Shown in pieces: positions 35,901 through 43,271 of a stretch of DNA of 64,000 nt (position 1 is the first letter of the stretch; every line of letters begins with the position of its first letter). The DNA lies in the NCBI GenBank assembly GCA_043777375.1, contig JAYWHX010000170.1, positions 1-64,000 of the forward strand, read 5' to 3'. Under the pieces are notes generated by a model, which saw only the letters and a program-made list of their open reading frames with translations, was not told the origin of the DNA and searched no databases. The position numbers were made by a program, and so were the translations under genes. This stretch comes from TH-plancto1 sp043777375. GTDB lineage: Bacteria > Planctomycetota > Planctomycetia > Planctomycetales > Planctomycetaceae.

Positions 35901-36002
35901 AAGAACGCCTGCGGAGTCGTTAGCGCCGAGATTGATCTGCTGATTCAGGGTGCGTTGACGTACAGCGACGACGTTGGTGCCAGCGTTCAATACCCCGCCC
36001 AA
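32961..36002 (-). CDS. Giant surface protein, C-terminal half after an in-frame stop
   Basis: 1013 codons in the same frame as the preceding ORF, separated from it by a single TAA (36003-36005). The first codon after the stop is TTG, with no ATG or Shine-Dalgarno nearby, so independent translation is unlikely. Content: the end of the planctomycete filament-type repeat region (LGGVLNAGTNVVAVRQ, LGLTDAELDRITAGTVQIG), then about seven cadherin-like domains of about 103 residues, with the last two and the two A/B pairs very alike (DVDAGQT, VTVTDSGNPELSSSAVV, NEAP linkers). The C-terminal module has VVPGDSSNSFKRTAKFNVAILST and a Ca-binding DVNGDGRLDLVVKI. It is probably the adhesive/structural part of a cell-surface protein. 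See the findings for the interpretation of the stop. Confidence 0.85.
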   Translation of the reverse strand: MGGVLNAGTNVVAVRQRTLNQQINLGANDSAGVLGLTDAELDRITAGTVQIGDANSGAINVSAVISPANYKTLAIGHNVTFGREGGFRSDVGPTASTYEKITVTGTVAITPGATLAVASTGGYVYNGSDAFTFLNNDAGDLITGAFTGPTLTNFLGSSLEVAMSYIGGTGNDLVLNAKPTAVVLTPISASLAENSNTASATVLSTISVTDDGVGTNLLSLSGADMSSFEIVGNSLRLKAGVVLNFEAKSSYTVTVEVDDASIGGAPDATATFTLSVSDVNESPVLADQSYSVYENTLNTNRIAFITGTDVDAGQTLAYAITSSSLPEAFVIDSATGELTIADSTLLDYEVVMSATLVVTATDSGNPALSSSATVTIAILDANERPVIVDQYFTVAENSADGTVVGTVMSSDVDAGQTRTYAITASAPYAGIYEINATTGQITVANSSLLNFESLPGIALTVTVTDSGNPELSSSAVVVVTLTDVNEAPTIVDQTLSVYENTLNTNRIAFITGTDADAGQTLTYAITSSSLPGAFIIDAVTGEVTIADSSQLDFEAVTSATLIVTATDSGNPGLSSSGTVTIAILDANERPVIVDQYFTVAENSAVGTVVGTVVSTDIDAGQTRTYAITASAPIAGAFAINATTGEITVANGSLLNFESISGVALTVTVTDNGNPALSLSAVVVVTLIDVNEAPTMANRSFTVTENTANGTLVGAMVGSDVDAGQTLVYSIVSSSLSGAFSINAATGVITVANSTLLNFESVTSATLTIRVTDSGNPTLSATGTATIAITNVNEIPNMANQSFSLAENSANGTVVGTVAASDVDAGQTLVYSVVSGNTSGAFTINATTGRITVANAAALDFETTPTFSLTVRVTDNGTPALSRTAVVTISLTDIVEPLIVMLDVVPGDSSNSFKRTAKFNVAILSTATLNAQQINVTTIRFGKLGTENSLVRNNQGTPSFFYQDVNGDGRLDLVVKIDGAKTGLAVGDTLAKFTGFMTNGRQLLGSSPVIVKRA

Positions 36003-39000
36003 TTAGATGCTGTCGGCGGCGAGCGTGATCGGTTGATTGATGGTCGTCGCGGAATAACCAGTTCCGACGTAGATGCCAAAACTCTCCGAGCCCACCCCGC
36101 CTGTTCCGGTCATCGTGATCGAACCGGTTCCCGTCGCTTCCAGTGTTCCATCAATCAGAACGCCGCGATTGAAGCCGGCCAGCGCGTTGTTGCCTCCTCC
36201 GGTGCCAGCGAGCACGATGTTCCCTGCACCACTGGACCGAACGATTCCACCGGTCCAGACCAGCACACCATCGTTGTACATCGAATTGGTGGCTCCGGCA
36301 TTCCCCGTGAGAGACAGGTTGCCATCGACGACGCTGACGCGCGAGCCCGAACTTTCAATATTGATCCCTCGGTTGTACTGACCACCCGCAGACCCGCCTA
36401 CTCCGACAATCGTGACGGACCCATTGGCCGTCGCTTCAATGGCAGCCCCGAATTCCACTTTGACGCCCTCCTGGAAGCGTCCGTCACCGACTCCAGACCA
36501 CGCACCAGCTGTGCCGGTCACCGAGATCGCACCATCGACTGTGGCGATCCGGCTGCCCGTGCCAGCCACGGTCACTCCACGATTGGCGATTCCACCAAGG
36601 CCCCCGTAACCGACAATCGTTAGGTTGCCACCTGATGAGAGTACCTGTCCGCCACCCTGAACAAGAACACCATGTTGGTGAGTCGCAGTGCTAGCTCCAC
36701 CGCCATGCCCCACCAATCCCACATGACCGGTTCCCGTCGCTTGAATCGTCGCACCATTCAGTCTGATCCCAGAATCCAACGTTGCAACGCCGGCCGAGTT
36801 CGCCGAGAAGGTGATCCCACCATCGACCGTGGTGATGCTCGATCCACTGAACAGACTGATGTTCTTGCTGGCTTTCAGCGTCGCTGCGCCACTGCCAGAC
36901 AAGCTCAGATTGGCATTTGGGAAGACGCTGATGGTGTCGATCCCCGGTGCGACATCGTCATTCTGCAAATCGACATCCAGGTTGTTGCCCGATGCAAACG
37001 TCATGTCCGTGTTCAGGTTGATCGTGTCGTTGCCAGTGCCACCATTGATCGTCAGCGAAGCGTTGAAAGCAGCATCGACCGACGAAAGACTCACAACATC
37101 CGCGCCAGTTCCGGCGTTGATCGTCAAGCTGCCTGATGGACTGGTGAAATTCACCGACCGGTTCGGATTCGATTCGATGGTCATCCTGCCGTCTCCGGCG
37201 TTACCGTCGGTCAGCGAGATCGTCTCCGACCCACCGTTGAATGTGAAGACGCGGTTGGTCGCCGACAGAAGGTCAGTGACCGGTTCGAGTCCGGTGTAGT
37301 TGATCGTTCCCGCAATGACTCCGGCGAGTGTGACGCTGCCGTCGCTCACGTTGTTCAAAGCGTGGGTGACAGTCGTCGTCGACCCGCCGCCCAGCGTCAG
37401 CGAGTCACTGCCTCCGGTGCCGCCGTTGAAGTCGAGAATCTTCCCCAGCGAGGCGGCCAGTGCGGCATTCAGCGAATCGTTGCCGAGGGCACTATTGACG
37501 ATGACCGTCGTCCCCGTGATCGAAGTGACAGGAACCGTCAGCGTCCTGTTGCCATTGGACAGTACCGCTCCTGCGATCCCGCCGTTGTCGGCGAATTCGT
37601 AAATGGCATCGGTGACCACGATGTTCCCGGAACCATCGTTGCTGATCGTCAAGCTGTTGTTCTTGCCGGTGGCGTCGGTGTCGGTGATGACGAGATTGCC
37701 GCTGCCATCGAGCATGGCGGACAGACTCACAGGTGTCGTCACAGTCACCGTGATGGTTTGCGTCACTGAGGGATTCACACCATCACTGACGCTCACTGTC
37801 AGCTCGTAGACGTTGTCCCCATTTGCGTCCTGCGGCGACTCGTAGTCGGGCGCCAACGCGAATGCGAGCAGACCCGTGGACGGATTGATCGTAAACAAAC
37901 CCGCGTCAACGCCACCGCTGATCGCAAACGTCAGTGTGTCCAACTCCGGATCGGTCGCCACACTCGCCGTGACGAGGGTTGTATTCTCCAGTACGCTAAA
38001 CGCCCCACCGCTACTGATGATCGGAGGATCGTTTTGAAACAAGAAGAGATAAGCTGCTCCATTCACCTGCCCAAACGTGTTGTCAGAGACCGCACCAACG
38101 GCGACGGTGTCCCCAGACACTGCCACTGAGTAGCCGAAGAAGTCACCACTGGCGGGCGTGGGGTTGGGTAATGTCGCCATCAGAGCCCCCGTCGTCGCAT
38201 TGAACAAGTAGGCTTGACCACTTTCCGTCCCACCTGTGTCGTCATCACTGGCACTCACGACGACCGTATTTCCGGACACTGCCACCGCATAGCCGAAGAA
38301 GTCACCACTCGCGGGCGTGGGGTTGAGCAATGTCGCCATCAGAGCCCCCGTCGTCGCATTGAACACATAGGCTTGACCACTATCCGTCCCACCTGTGTCG
38401 TCACCAGTCGCACTAACGACGACCGCATTTCCGGACACTGCCACTGAATAGCCAAATGAGTCACCACTGGCGGGCGTGGGGTTGGCCAATGTCGCCAACA
38501 GAGCCCCCGTCGTCGCATTGAACACGTACGCTTGACCACTATCAGTCCCATCCATGTCGTCATCATACGCCCCGACGACGACCGTATTTTCGGACATCGA
38601 TAATGCAGTGCCGAAGAAGTCACCACTGGCGGGCGTGGGGTTTGCTAATGTCGCCATCAAGGCGCCCGTTGTCGCATTGAATAGGTAGGCTTGACCACTA
38701 TCCGGCCCATCCGTGTCGTCACCAGCCGCACTGACGACGACCGTATTTCCGGACACCGACACCGCATAGCCGAAGAAGTCACTACTCGCGGGCGTGGGAT
38801 TGGCCAATGTCGCCACCAGGGCCCCAGTCGTCGCATTGAACACGTAGGCTTGACCACTCCCCTGCCCACCCGTGTTATCACGATATGCACCGACGACGAC
38901 CGTATTCCCGGATATCGACACCGAAGAGCCGAAGGACTCAAAAACCCCGGGCGTGGGGTTGGCCAATGTCGCCACTAAGGCCCCCGTTGTTGCATTGAAC

Positions 39001-39263
39001 ACGAAGGCTTGACCACTGCGAAACGCACCCGTGCTGTCACCATACGCACCGACGACGAGAAAATTGCCGTCAGTGGCGACTGCACTTCCAAATTCCGTTT
39101 GACTGCTGCCGATTCCCGGGAAGACTGAATGCGTCAGCGTGGCCGCCAACAGCGTCCGCACCTCCAGCGCGGCTACAGGATTCCAATTTCGACGCTGCCT
39201 CGCAGGCCGAGTGACAGAACGGGTCCAAAAACGACGAGCCCAATTTCCCCAGCTGAAACCCAT
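36003..39263 (-). CDS. Giant surface protein, N-terminal half (LEPR-XLL, FG-GAP, cadherin)
   Basis: 1086 codons ending in TAA. The start MGFSWGNWARRFWTRS is followed by VAALEVRTLLAAT, a LEPR-XLL type planctomycete export signature. Then seven FG-GAP/integrin-type repeats of 53 residues (each ANPTPASGDFFGYAVSVSG..NTVVVSA..DDTGG..SGQAYLFNATTGALMATL in short), a cadherin-like domain (about 430-520), RTX-like glycine-rich turns (TINGGTGNDTINLN) and a long series of GTGG-rich beta-helix repeats. It is predicted to be secreted and bound to the cell surface. The sequence continues in frame beyond the stop, so this is probably the front half of one 2100-residue protein. Confidence 0.88.
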   Translation of the reverse strand: MGFSWGNWARRFWTRSVTRPARQRRNWNPVAALEVRTLLAATLTHSVFPGIGSSQTEFGSAVATDGNFLVVGAYGDSTGAFRSGQAFVFNATTGALVATLANPTPGVFESFGSSVSISGNTVVVGAYRDNTGGQGSGQAYVFNATTGALVATLANPTPASSDFFGYAVSVSGNTVVVSAAGDDTDGPDSGQAYLFNATTGALMATLANPTPASGDFFGTALSMSENTVVVGAYDDDMDGTDSGQAYVFNATTGALLATLANPTPASGDSFGYSVAVSGNAVVVSATGDDTGGTDSGQAYVFNATTGALMATLLNPTPASGDFFGYAVAVSGNTVVVSASDDDTGGTESGQAYLFNATTGALMATLPNPTPASGDFFGYSVAVSGDTVAVGAVSDNTFGQVNGAAYLFLFQNDPPIISSGGAFSVLENTTLVTASVATDPELDTLTFAISGGVDAGLFTINPSTGLLAFALAPDYESPQDANGDNVYELTVSVSDGVNPSVTQTITVTVTTPVSLSAMLDGSGNLVITDTDATGKNNSLTISNDGSGNIVVTDAIYEFADNGGIAGAVLSNGNRTLTVPVTSITGTTVIVNSALGNDSLNAALAASLGKILDFNGGTGGSDSLTLGGGSTTTVTHALNNVSDGSVTLAGVIAGTINYTGLEPVTDLLSATNRVFTFNGGSETISLTDGNAGDGRMTIESNPNRSVNFTSPSGSLTINAGTGADVVSLSSVDAAFNASLTINGGTGNDTINLNTDMTFASGNNLDVDLQNDDVAPGIDTISVFPNANLSLSGSGAATLKASKNISLFSGSSITTVDGGITFSANSAGVATLDSGIRLNGATIQATGTGHVGLVGHGGGASTATHQHGVLVQGGGQVLSSGGNLTIVGYGGLGGIANRGVTVAGTGSRIATVDGAISVTGTAGAWSGVGDGRFQEGVKVEFGAAIEATANGSVTIVGVGGSAGGQYNRGINIESSGSRVSVVDGNLSLTGNAGATNSMYNDGVLVWTGGIVRSSGAGNIVLAGTGGGNNALAGFNRGVLIDGTLEATGTGSITMTGTGGVGSESFGIYVGTGYSATTINQPITLAADSI
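38060..39110 (-). repeat. Tandem 159-bp FG-GAP coding repeats
   Basis: Seven head-to-tail copies of a 53-codon unit in the surface-protein gene, the middle five almost identical at DNA level (for example CATTGAACACGTAGGCTTGA on the plus strand). Such identity suggests recent expansion or gene conversion and makes copy number easy to change. Confidence 0.85.
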
Positions 39264-39886
39264 TTTGCAGCCCTTGATCTAATGGAACGCTCAGAGACAA
39301 GACTCGACAGACGCTAGTAAGCGAAGAGGTTGCAAAAGTAATCGTTGATTCGATCCAAATCAAGCCTCAATCCTTGTTGAACCAAGAATTCATAAAGCGT
39401 AGGGGGCGAGACGACCTCTCGCGGTTGCACATTCAGGGAGATTTCACTGCGGTCGGATTCGTCCGCTGAAACTGGTTTCAGCCTCAATGCCTCACGACTC
39501 AAGCAAAAGGGGAGGGAATCGGCATCGAAACCAGAGTCATTCGTCGGCGATCAACAGCCTGGTGTCAATCCTCCAGAGAGTGTCACGCAGAGGCGCAGAG
39601 AAGAGGAGATGGTCTGTGAGATTTCTCTGCTCCCCCTGCGCCTCTGCGTGACACATTGATTTGGAATGGTTGAGATTCAACTCAACGCAGAGCTTGAGCT
39701 CAGTGAGTGTGAATCACCAGGCTTTCGATTCTGCGAGCTGGCATTTAGGCAATAGGCCTCCATGTTGCAGGGAAGAGGGGGCTGGATGCTAGAGTATGAT
39801 TGAATTGCAAGCTCCGTGAGCTGGCACATCCAGGGTTCGCCTGACTCAATCAACCTCTTGCGCGTCATTCGTTGAGGAACCAATTC
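39264..39886. other. Intergenic region upstream of the surface protein and DUF1080 genes
   Basis: About 620 bases, divergent promoters. It contains the repeat L palindrome at 39580-39655; the rest has only short ORFs without recognisable features and no RNA gene I can see. Confidence 0.5.
39580..39655. repeat. Palindromic repeat family L
   Basis: Arms GTGTCACGCAGAGGCGCAGA and TGCGCCTCTGCGTGACAC around a 38-base spacer. A second, less perfect copy lies at 40811-40891. Confidence 0.85.
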
Positions 39887-40564
39887 ATGAATTATCGAAC
39901 AACTGTGGCTTGCGCTCTGGTGGGACTTGGGCTCGTGCTGGGGATTCACGCCGAGGATAAGCCCACAGCTGAATCATCAGCCAAGCCCGCTGGCAAAGTC
40001 ACCGAACTCTTCGACGGAACGACGTTGAAGAACTGGAAAGCGGCTGAGTTTGGCGGCGAGGGCAAAGTCTCCATCAAAGACGGCCAGATCATCATCGGGA
40101 TGGGCGAGCCGATGAGCGGCGTCACCTGGACCGGGGGCGAGTTGCCGACGGTCGACTACGAACTGACCTTCGAAGCCCAGCGAATCGAGGGAACGGATTT
40201 CTTCGGCACGATCACGTTCCCGGTTCAAAAGAACAGCTGCTCGTTCGTCCTCGGCGGCTGGGGTGGCGGCGTGACGGGGCTGTCGACACTGGATGGGTAC
40301 TCCGCGATCGAGAACCAGACGACGGGGTATCAGGATTTCGAAAAAGGGAAGTGGTACAAGGTCCGCGTGCGTGTGACGAAGACGAAGATTGAGACGTGGC
40401 TCGATGAGAAGCAGGTCGTCGATGTGGATTACTCCGACAAGAAAGTCGGCATTCGCATCGAAGTCGAACTCAATAAGCCCCTCGGCTTCTCGACCTATCG
40501 CACGACCGGTGCGATCCGGGCGATGAAACTGGTCGAGTTGGCAGCAGCTCCGGTCGAGAAATAG
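39887..40564 (+). CDS. DUF1080 (3-keto-disaccharide hydrolase-like) exported protein
   Basis: 225 residues. The signal peptide YRTTVACALVGLGLVLGIHA is followed by the concanavalin-like DUF1080 domain: TELFDGTTLKNWK, GQIIIGMGEPMSGVTWTG, VDYELTFEAQRIEGTDFFGTITFPV, ENQTTGYQDFEKGKWYKVRVRVTKTKIETWLDEKQVVDV. The family includes glycan-acting enzymes but is mostly uncharacterised. ATG at 39887 with GAGG upstream; the frame opens 15 bases earlier at a TTG. It is followed by a 1-kb repeat field. Confidence 0.88.
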   Translation: MNYRTTVACALVGLGLVLGIHAEDKPTAESSAKPAGKVTELFDGTTLKNWKAAEFGGEGKVSIKDGQIIIGMGEPMSGVTWTGGELPTVDYELTFEAQRIEGTDFFGTITFPVQKNSCSFVLGGWGGGVTGLSTLDGYSAIENQTTGYQDFEKGKWYKVRVRVTKTKIETWLDEKQVVDVDYSDKKVGIRIEVELNKPLGFSTYRTTGAIRAMKLVELAAAPVEK

Positions 40565-41602
40565 TCGTCGGTCCGGCGAACGTCCGGCGTGAGGCGGATA
40601 GGACACTCGGCAATGACACGCCGTAGAACCAGGGGGCTGACGCCCTATGGCACTGATTTGACCAACCCGACGCGTGAGCGAGGGAGAGCCGTCAGCGACT
40701 TTTCTCGGCGTTTCCCGAACTGACGCGTCGAGCGAGTGAGCGAAAGCAATTCCCAGGGGGATGACGCCGCCCCACTCGCCTGTGCTCGAGTGCCGAGTGG
40801 AATCAATGAAGCTCACGCAGAGGCGCAGGGGGGCAGAGATCTGATGAGCAAGAGTGTCTTTATGTGCGTCCCCCGCGTGTCTGCGTGACACCTTCTAGTG
40901 CCTCGTCAACGTAGGGAGGGCGAGGCTCCTGCCGAGCCGCGATTGCAAGTACACGTGGCCCCTGGCTCTCGGCTCAGCAGGAACTTCGCCCCAGTGCTGT
41001 GAACAGGATTGTTCGTTCAACCTCTTAAGCGGCAGGCTTCCCTGTCGAGTGTTGGCTGCCGAGCCGACTGATTTTGTCCCGTCAGGGACGGCCGAAAATA
41101 GCCCACCGCTTCAGCGGTGGGTGAGCGATTCCGACCAACGAACATGTCCCGCCAGGGACGGCCGACTCCGGCGATTCCCCGAGTGACGAAGAGTGTCGGT
41201 GCGTGTTTCTGTCGCCCCTCGCGGGGCTGTGGTCGGTGGGGAATTCGTCGGTCCCACCGCTTCAGCGGTGGGCTATTATCGGGAGTCCCTCGCGGGACAA
41301 AGAACGGGCGACAACTCGAGATCGCTCTGGGAATTGTCCTGCTTCCAGAGCTTCACCGGCCACAAGCCTTGGCCTCTGATGATCGAAATCATGTTCACAG
41401 CACTGGCCTCGCCCTCCCAGGCGAGCCAGATCGCTCCCAATTCTTAGAGTTGACCCTCTACTAGACGATTGTCGCGATGACACTAAGGGATGCGGAGGAC
41501 TCATTCGCTGCCGTACGAAACGAAAAACAGCCCCGGAACTCTCCGGGGCTGTTTTTGATAAGTGTAGGCTCTGTTGTGGGAGAAACCTGTTGGTCTAAGC
41601 CC
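40565..41602. repeat. One-kilobase field of stacked palindromic repeats
   Basis: Gene-free. In order: degenerate family A arm (40572-40602); a pair around GACGCGTGAGCGAGGGAGAG / TGACGCGTCGAGCGAGTGAG (40650-40760); family L copy (40811-40891); family D copy (40912-40998); family N with GTCCCGTCAGGGACGGCCGA and CCCACCGCTTCAGCGGTGGG (41074-41166); a mirrored N copy (41208-41304); and a single arm ATCATGTTCACAGCACTGGC (41386-41422). Five or more unrelated families lie within 850 bases. It looks like a landing zone or hot spot. Confidence 0.8.
41523..41556. terminator. Bidirectional Rho-independent terminator of the Flp pilin gene
   Basis: AAAAACAGCCCCGGA and TCCGGGGCTGTTTTT make a 13-15 bp stem with a short CTC-type loop, with a T-run on either strand. 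It lies 47 bases after the pilin stop. Confidence 0.93.
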
Positions 41603-41998
41603 CTAGTTGATTCGCGTCCATAACTGCCCACGATCCGAGCCGACGAATCCGGGAGGCCCATTACTGACCGCCGTTCCACCGCCGCCCCAGTAAGTCGTCT
41701 CAACCCCGGTTGAGGCCGCGTAGCTGACTGTCGTTCCCCCCGAAAGAGACAGACTCCATGTCCCGACTGCAGGGACCGCCGTGTACCCTGGTGAGGTTGA
41801 GCCCACGCCAAACGTCGGCGCCGCATCCATACTGGCTTTCGTGTTATCAAATGTGTTTTTGGCATTCGCCCCTACGGCCCGAATGGCGGTCAGGCAGACC
41901 ACGACAATCAATGCTAGCATCACGGCATACTCCACAGCGGTCGGGCCTTCTTCGTTACGGAAGAAACGCCGGATGGACTTGGAAAAACGCAACAGCAT
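41603..41998 (-). CDS. Flp family type IVb pilin
   Basis: 131 residues. The leader FRNEEGPTAVEYAVMLALIVVVCLTAI has the Flp prepilin site G/PTAVEY (Glu +5, Tyr +6), then one hydrophobic helix and a variable Gly/Ser-rich tail (GSTSPGYTAVPAVGTWSLSL). It would be processed by TadV-type peptidase and assembled by a Tad system, for tight adherence. No tad/cpa genes are in the window, so it is an orphan pilin here. ATG at 41998, GGAG about 7 bases upstream. The tail is longer than classic Flp (about 60 residues), as is common in planctomycetes. Confidence 0.92.
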   Translation of the reverse strand: MLLRFSKSIRRFFRNEEGPTAVEYAVMLALIVVVCLTAIRAVGANAKNTFDNTKASMDAAPTFGVGSTSPGYTAVPAVGTWSLSLSGGTTVSYAASTGVETTYWGGGGTAVSNGPPGFVGSDRGQLWTRIN

Positions 41999-42599
41999 CG
42001 TGGACTCCAATAAGTTTCAGGCAACACTCCGTGGCCGCTGGTGAATGGGGTCATGCGAAAGAGACGGCTCTCTGGCAGACAGACCTCGAAACCTAGGTCG
42101 CTCACTGCGGCGAGACAAATCAAAAGTGATAAAGATATTCTCTAGGACGGGAGAATCTCAAACGCCATCCTTCCAGACTCAGGCGGGGCTGCCATATCTG
42201 ATTTGATGAGGTATTTTGGCCACACCGTTGGAGGCTGGAAGATGCTCGCCGGGATGAGCGAGTGACAACGTCGAGTTGCACTCGCGGCTCGGCAGGAGCC
42301 TCGTCCTCCCCAGTGCTGAGAACAGGATTTTGATCTTTGTGGGGCACGTTTCCTACGTGCCCGTCCTCAGCAGAGAGTTCGGCGAAGGAGCGTTGGACTG
42401 CTTTGTGGAGCAGTTGCCGACTGCGATGCCGAAAAGTGGAGGAGGCTGCAAAAACGCAAACAAAGAGTCCGCCCCCTTTTGTGCGTTTTTGAGTTTCTGG
42501 CGGCCATTCCCTCATTCCGGCTTCACGCCTCGTCCTTTGCCGAGGCCACGGGCACGTAGAAAACGTGCCCCACGCCGGACGGATTCACCACGATCATGT
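41999..42599. repeat. Repeat-rich gap between pilin and VanZ-like genes
   Basis: It contains a family D copy (42284-42318), two copies of the GGGCACGTxxxAAACGTGCC hairpin of family H (42337-42363 and 42549-42575, opposite orientation) and further inverted stretches with GAAGGAG/CGCCTCG. Several ORFs cross it, but all only translate repeats. The Flp promoter should be in 41999-42120. Confidence 0.7.
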
Positions 42600-43031
42600 T
42601 CACTGCTCTGGCCTCGCCCTCCCGACTGAAGCGAAAAGCTCTATTTCGCGTTGACGAGGCACCAGCTTCCACACCCCACTGGCGACCAGAACGCTCACCA
42701 GATTCGCCAGCATGTCCAGCGGGTCCCATGCACGATGGGGGATCCCGAGCTGCGCTGTTTCCGTCAGAATCCCGTGAATCAACAGAACCGCGACAGCCCC
42801 GATTTCCGTGCGGCGCCCGAAGCGTGTTGCAATCGAGAGAACAGTAAAAGTCATTACCAAGTATGCGGATGCATGTGCCCCGTACCCCAAGATCGTGTTT
42901 GCAGAAGGCGACCCCCAATCGCGCAGCACTTGGAGGAGTCGGGGAACCGAAGGATGGAGCAGAAGTGTGGTCCCTCCACACAGCGCGATGACTGCCAGCC
43001 CGGTCCGTGCCCCATCCGTCGTTGAATTCAT
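42600..43031 (-). CDS. VanZ-like membrane protein
   Basis: 143 residues, with four hydrophobic segments (LAVIALCGGTTLLLHPS, ILGYGAHASAYLVMTFTVLSI, IGAVAVLLIHGILTETAQL, DMLANLVSVLVASGVWKLV). The block HGILTETAQLGIPHRAWDPLDMLANLVS is the VanZ signature (E...P.R..D..D..AN). In Enterococcus VanZ gives low-level teicoplanin resistance; environmental VanZ-like proteins are mostly uncharacterised. The last residues GRARPEQ and the stop codon come from the ATCATGTTCACTGCTCTGGC/CCTCGCCC repeat (42592-42626). Start at 43031 or 43052. Confidence 0.85.
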   Translation of the reverse strand: MNSTTDGARTGLAVIALCGGTTLLLHPSVPRLLQVLRDWGSPSANTILGYGAHASAYLVMTFTVLSIATRFGRRTEIGAVAVLLIHGILTETAQLGIPHRAWDPLDMLANLVSVLVASGVWKLVPRQREIELFASVGRARPEQ

Positions 43032-43271
43032 TGAGTTCGGCAGCGTGGGCATAATCGGCAGATTCCGACAAATTCCTCATCCGGAACGGGATGGAGAATG
43101 CGTGAAGGGGTGCGGGGGGAACCAGACTTGTCAGGACGCCCTGTCAGGTGCATGGTCGCACGGGCGTTCGGAGACCGTTTCCCGTCTCGCGAAAGCAAGG
43201 TTGCAGTTCGCGTGCCGAAACATGCTGGCTCTGGATCATTCATGCCCATTTCGAACATGACCGAGGGAACG

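Noticed and set aside
33000..39000. Several plus-strand ORFs opposite the surface protein gene
   Set aside because: Mirror frames of a repetitive, high-GC gene; their periodicity follows that of the coding strand.
40565..41310. Possible CRISPR array in the repeat field
   Set aside because: The repeats are of different sequence, inverted and irregularly spaced; there are no equal direct repeats with unique spacers, and no cas genes.
42120..42515. 131-codon minus-strand ORF before the VanZ-like gene
   Set aside because: It only crosses repeats D and H, and has no start signal or family feature.
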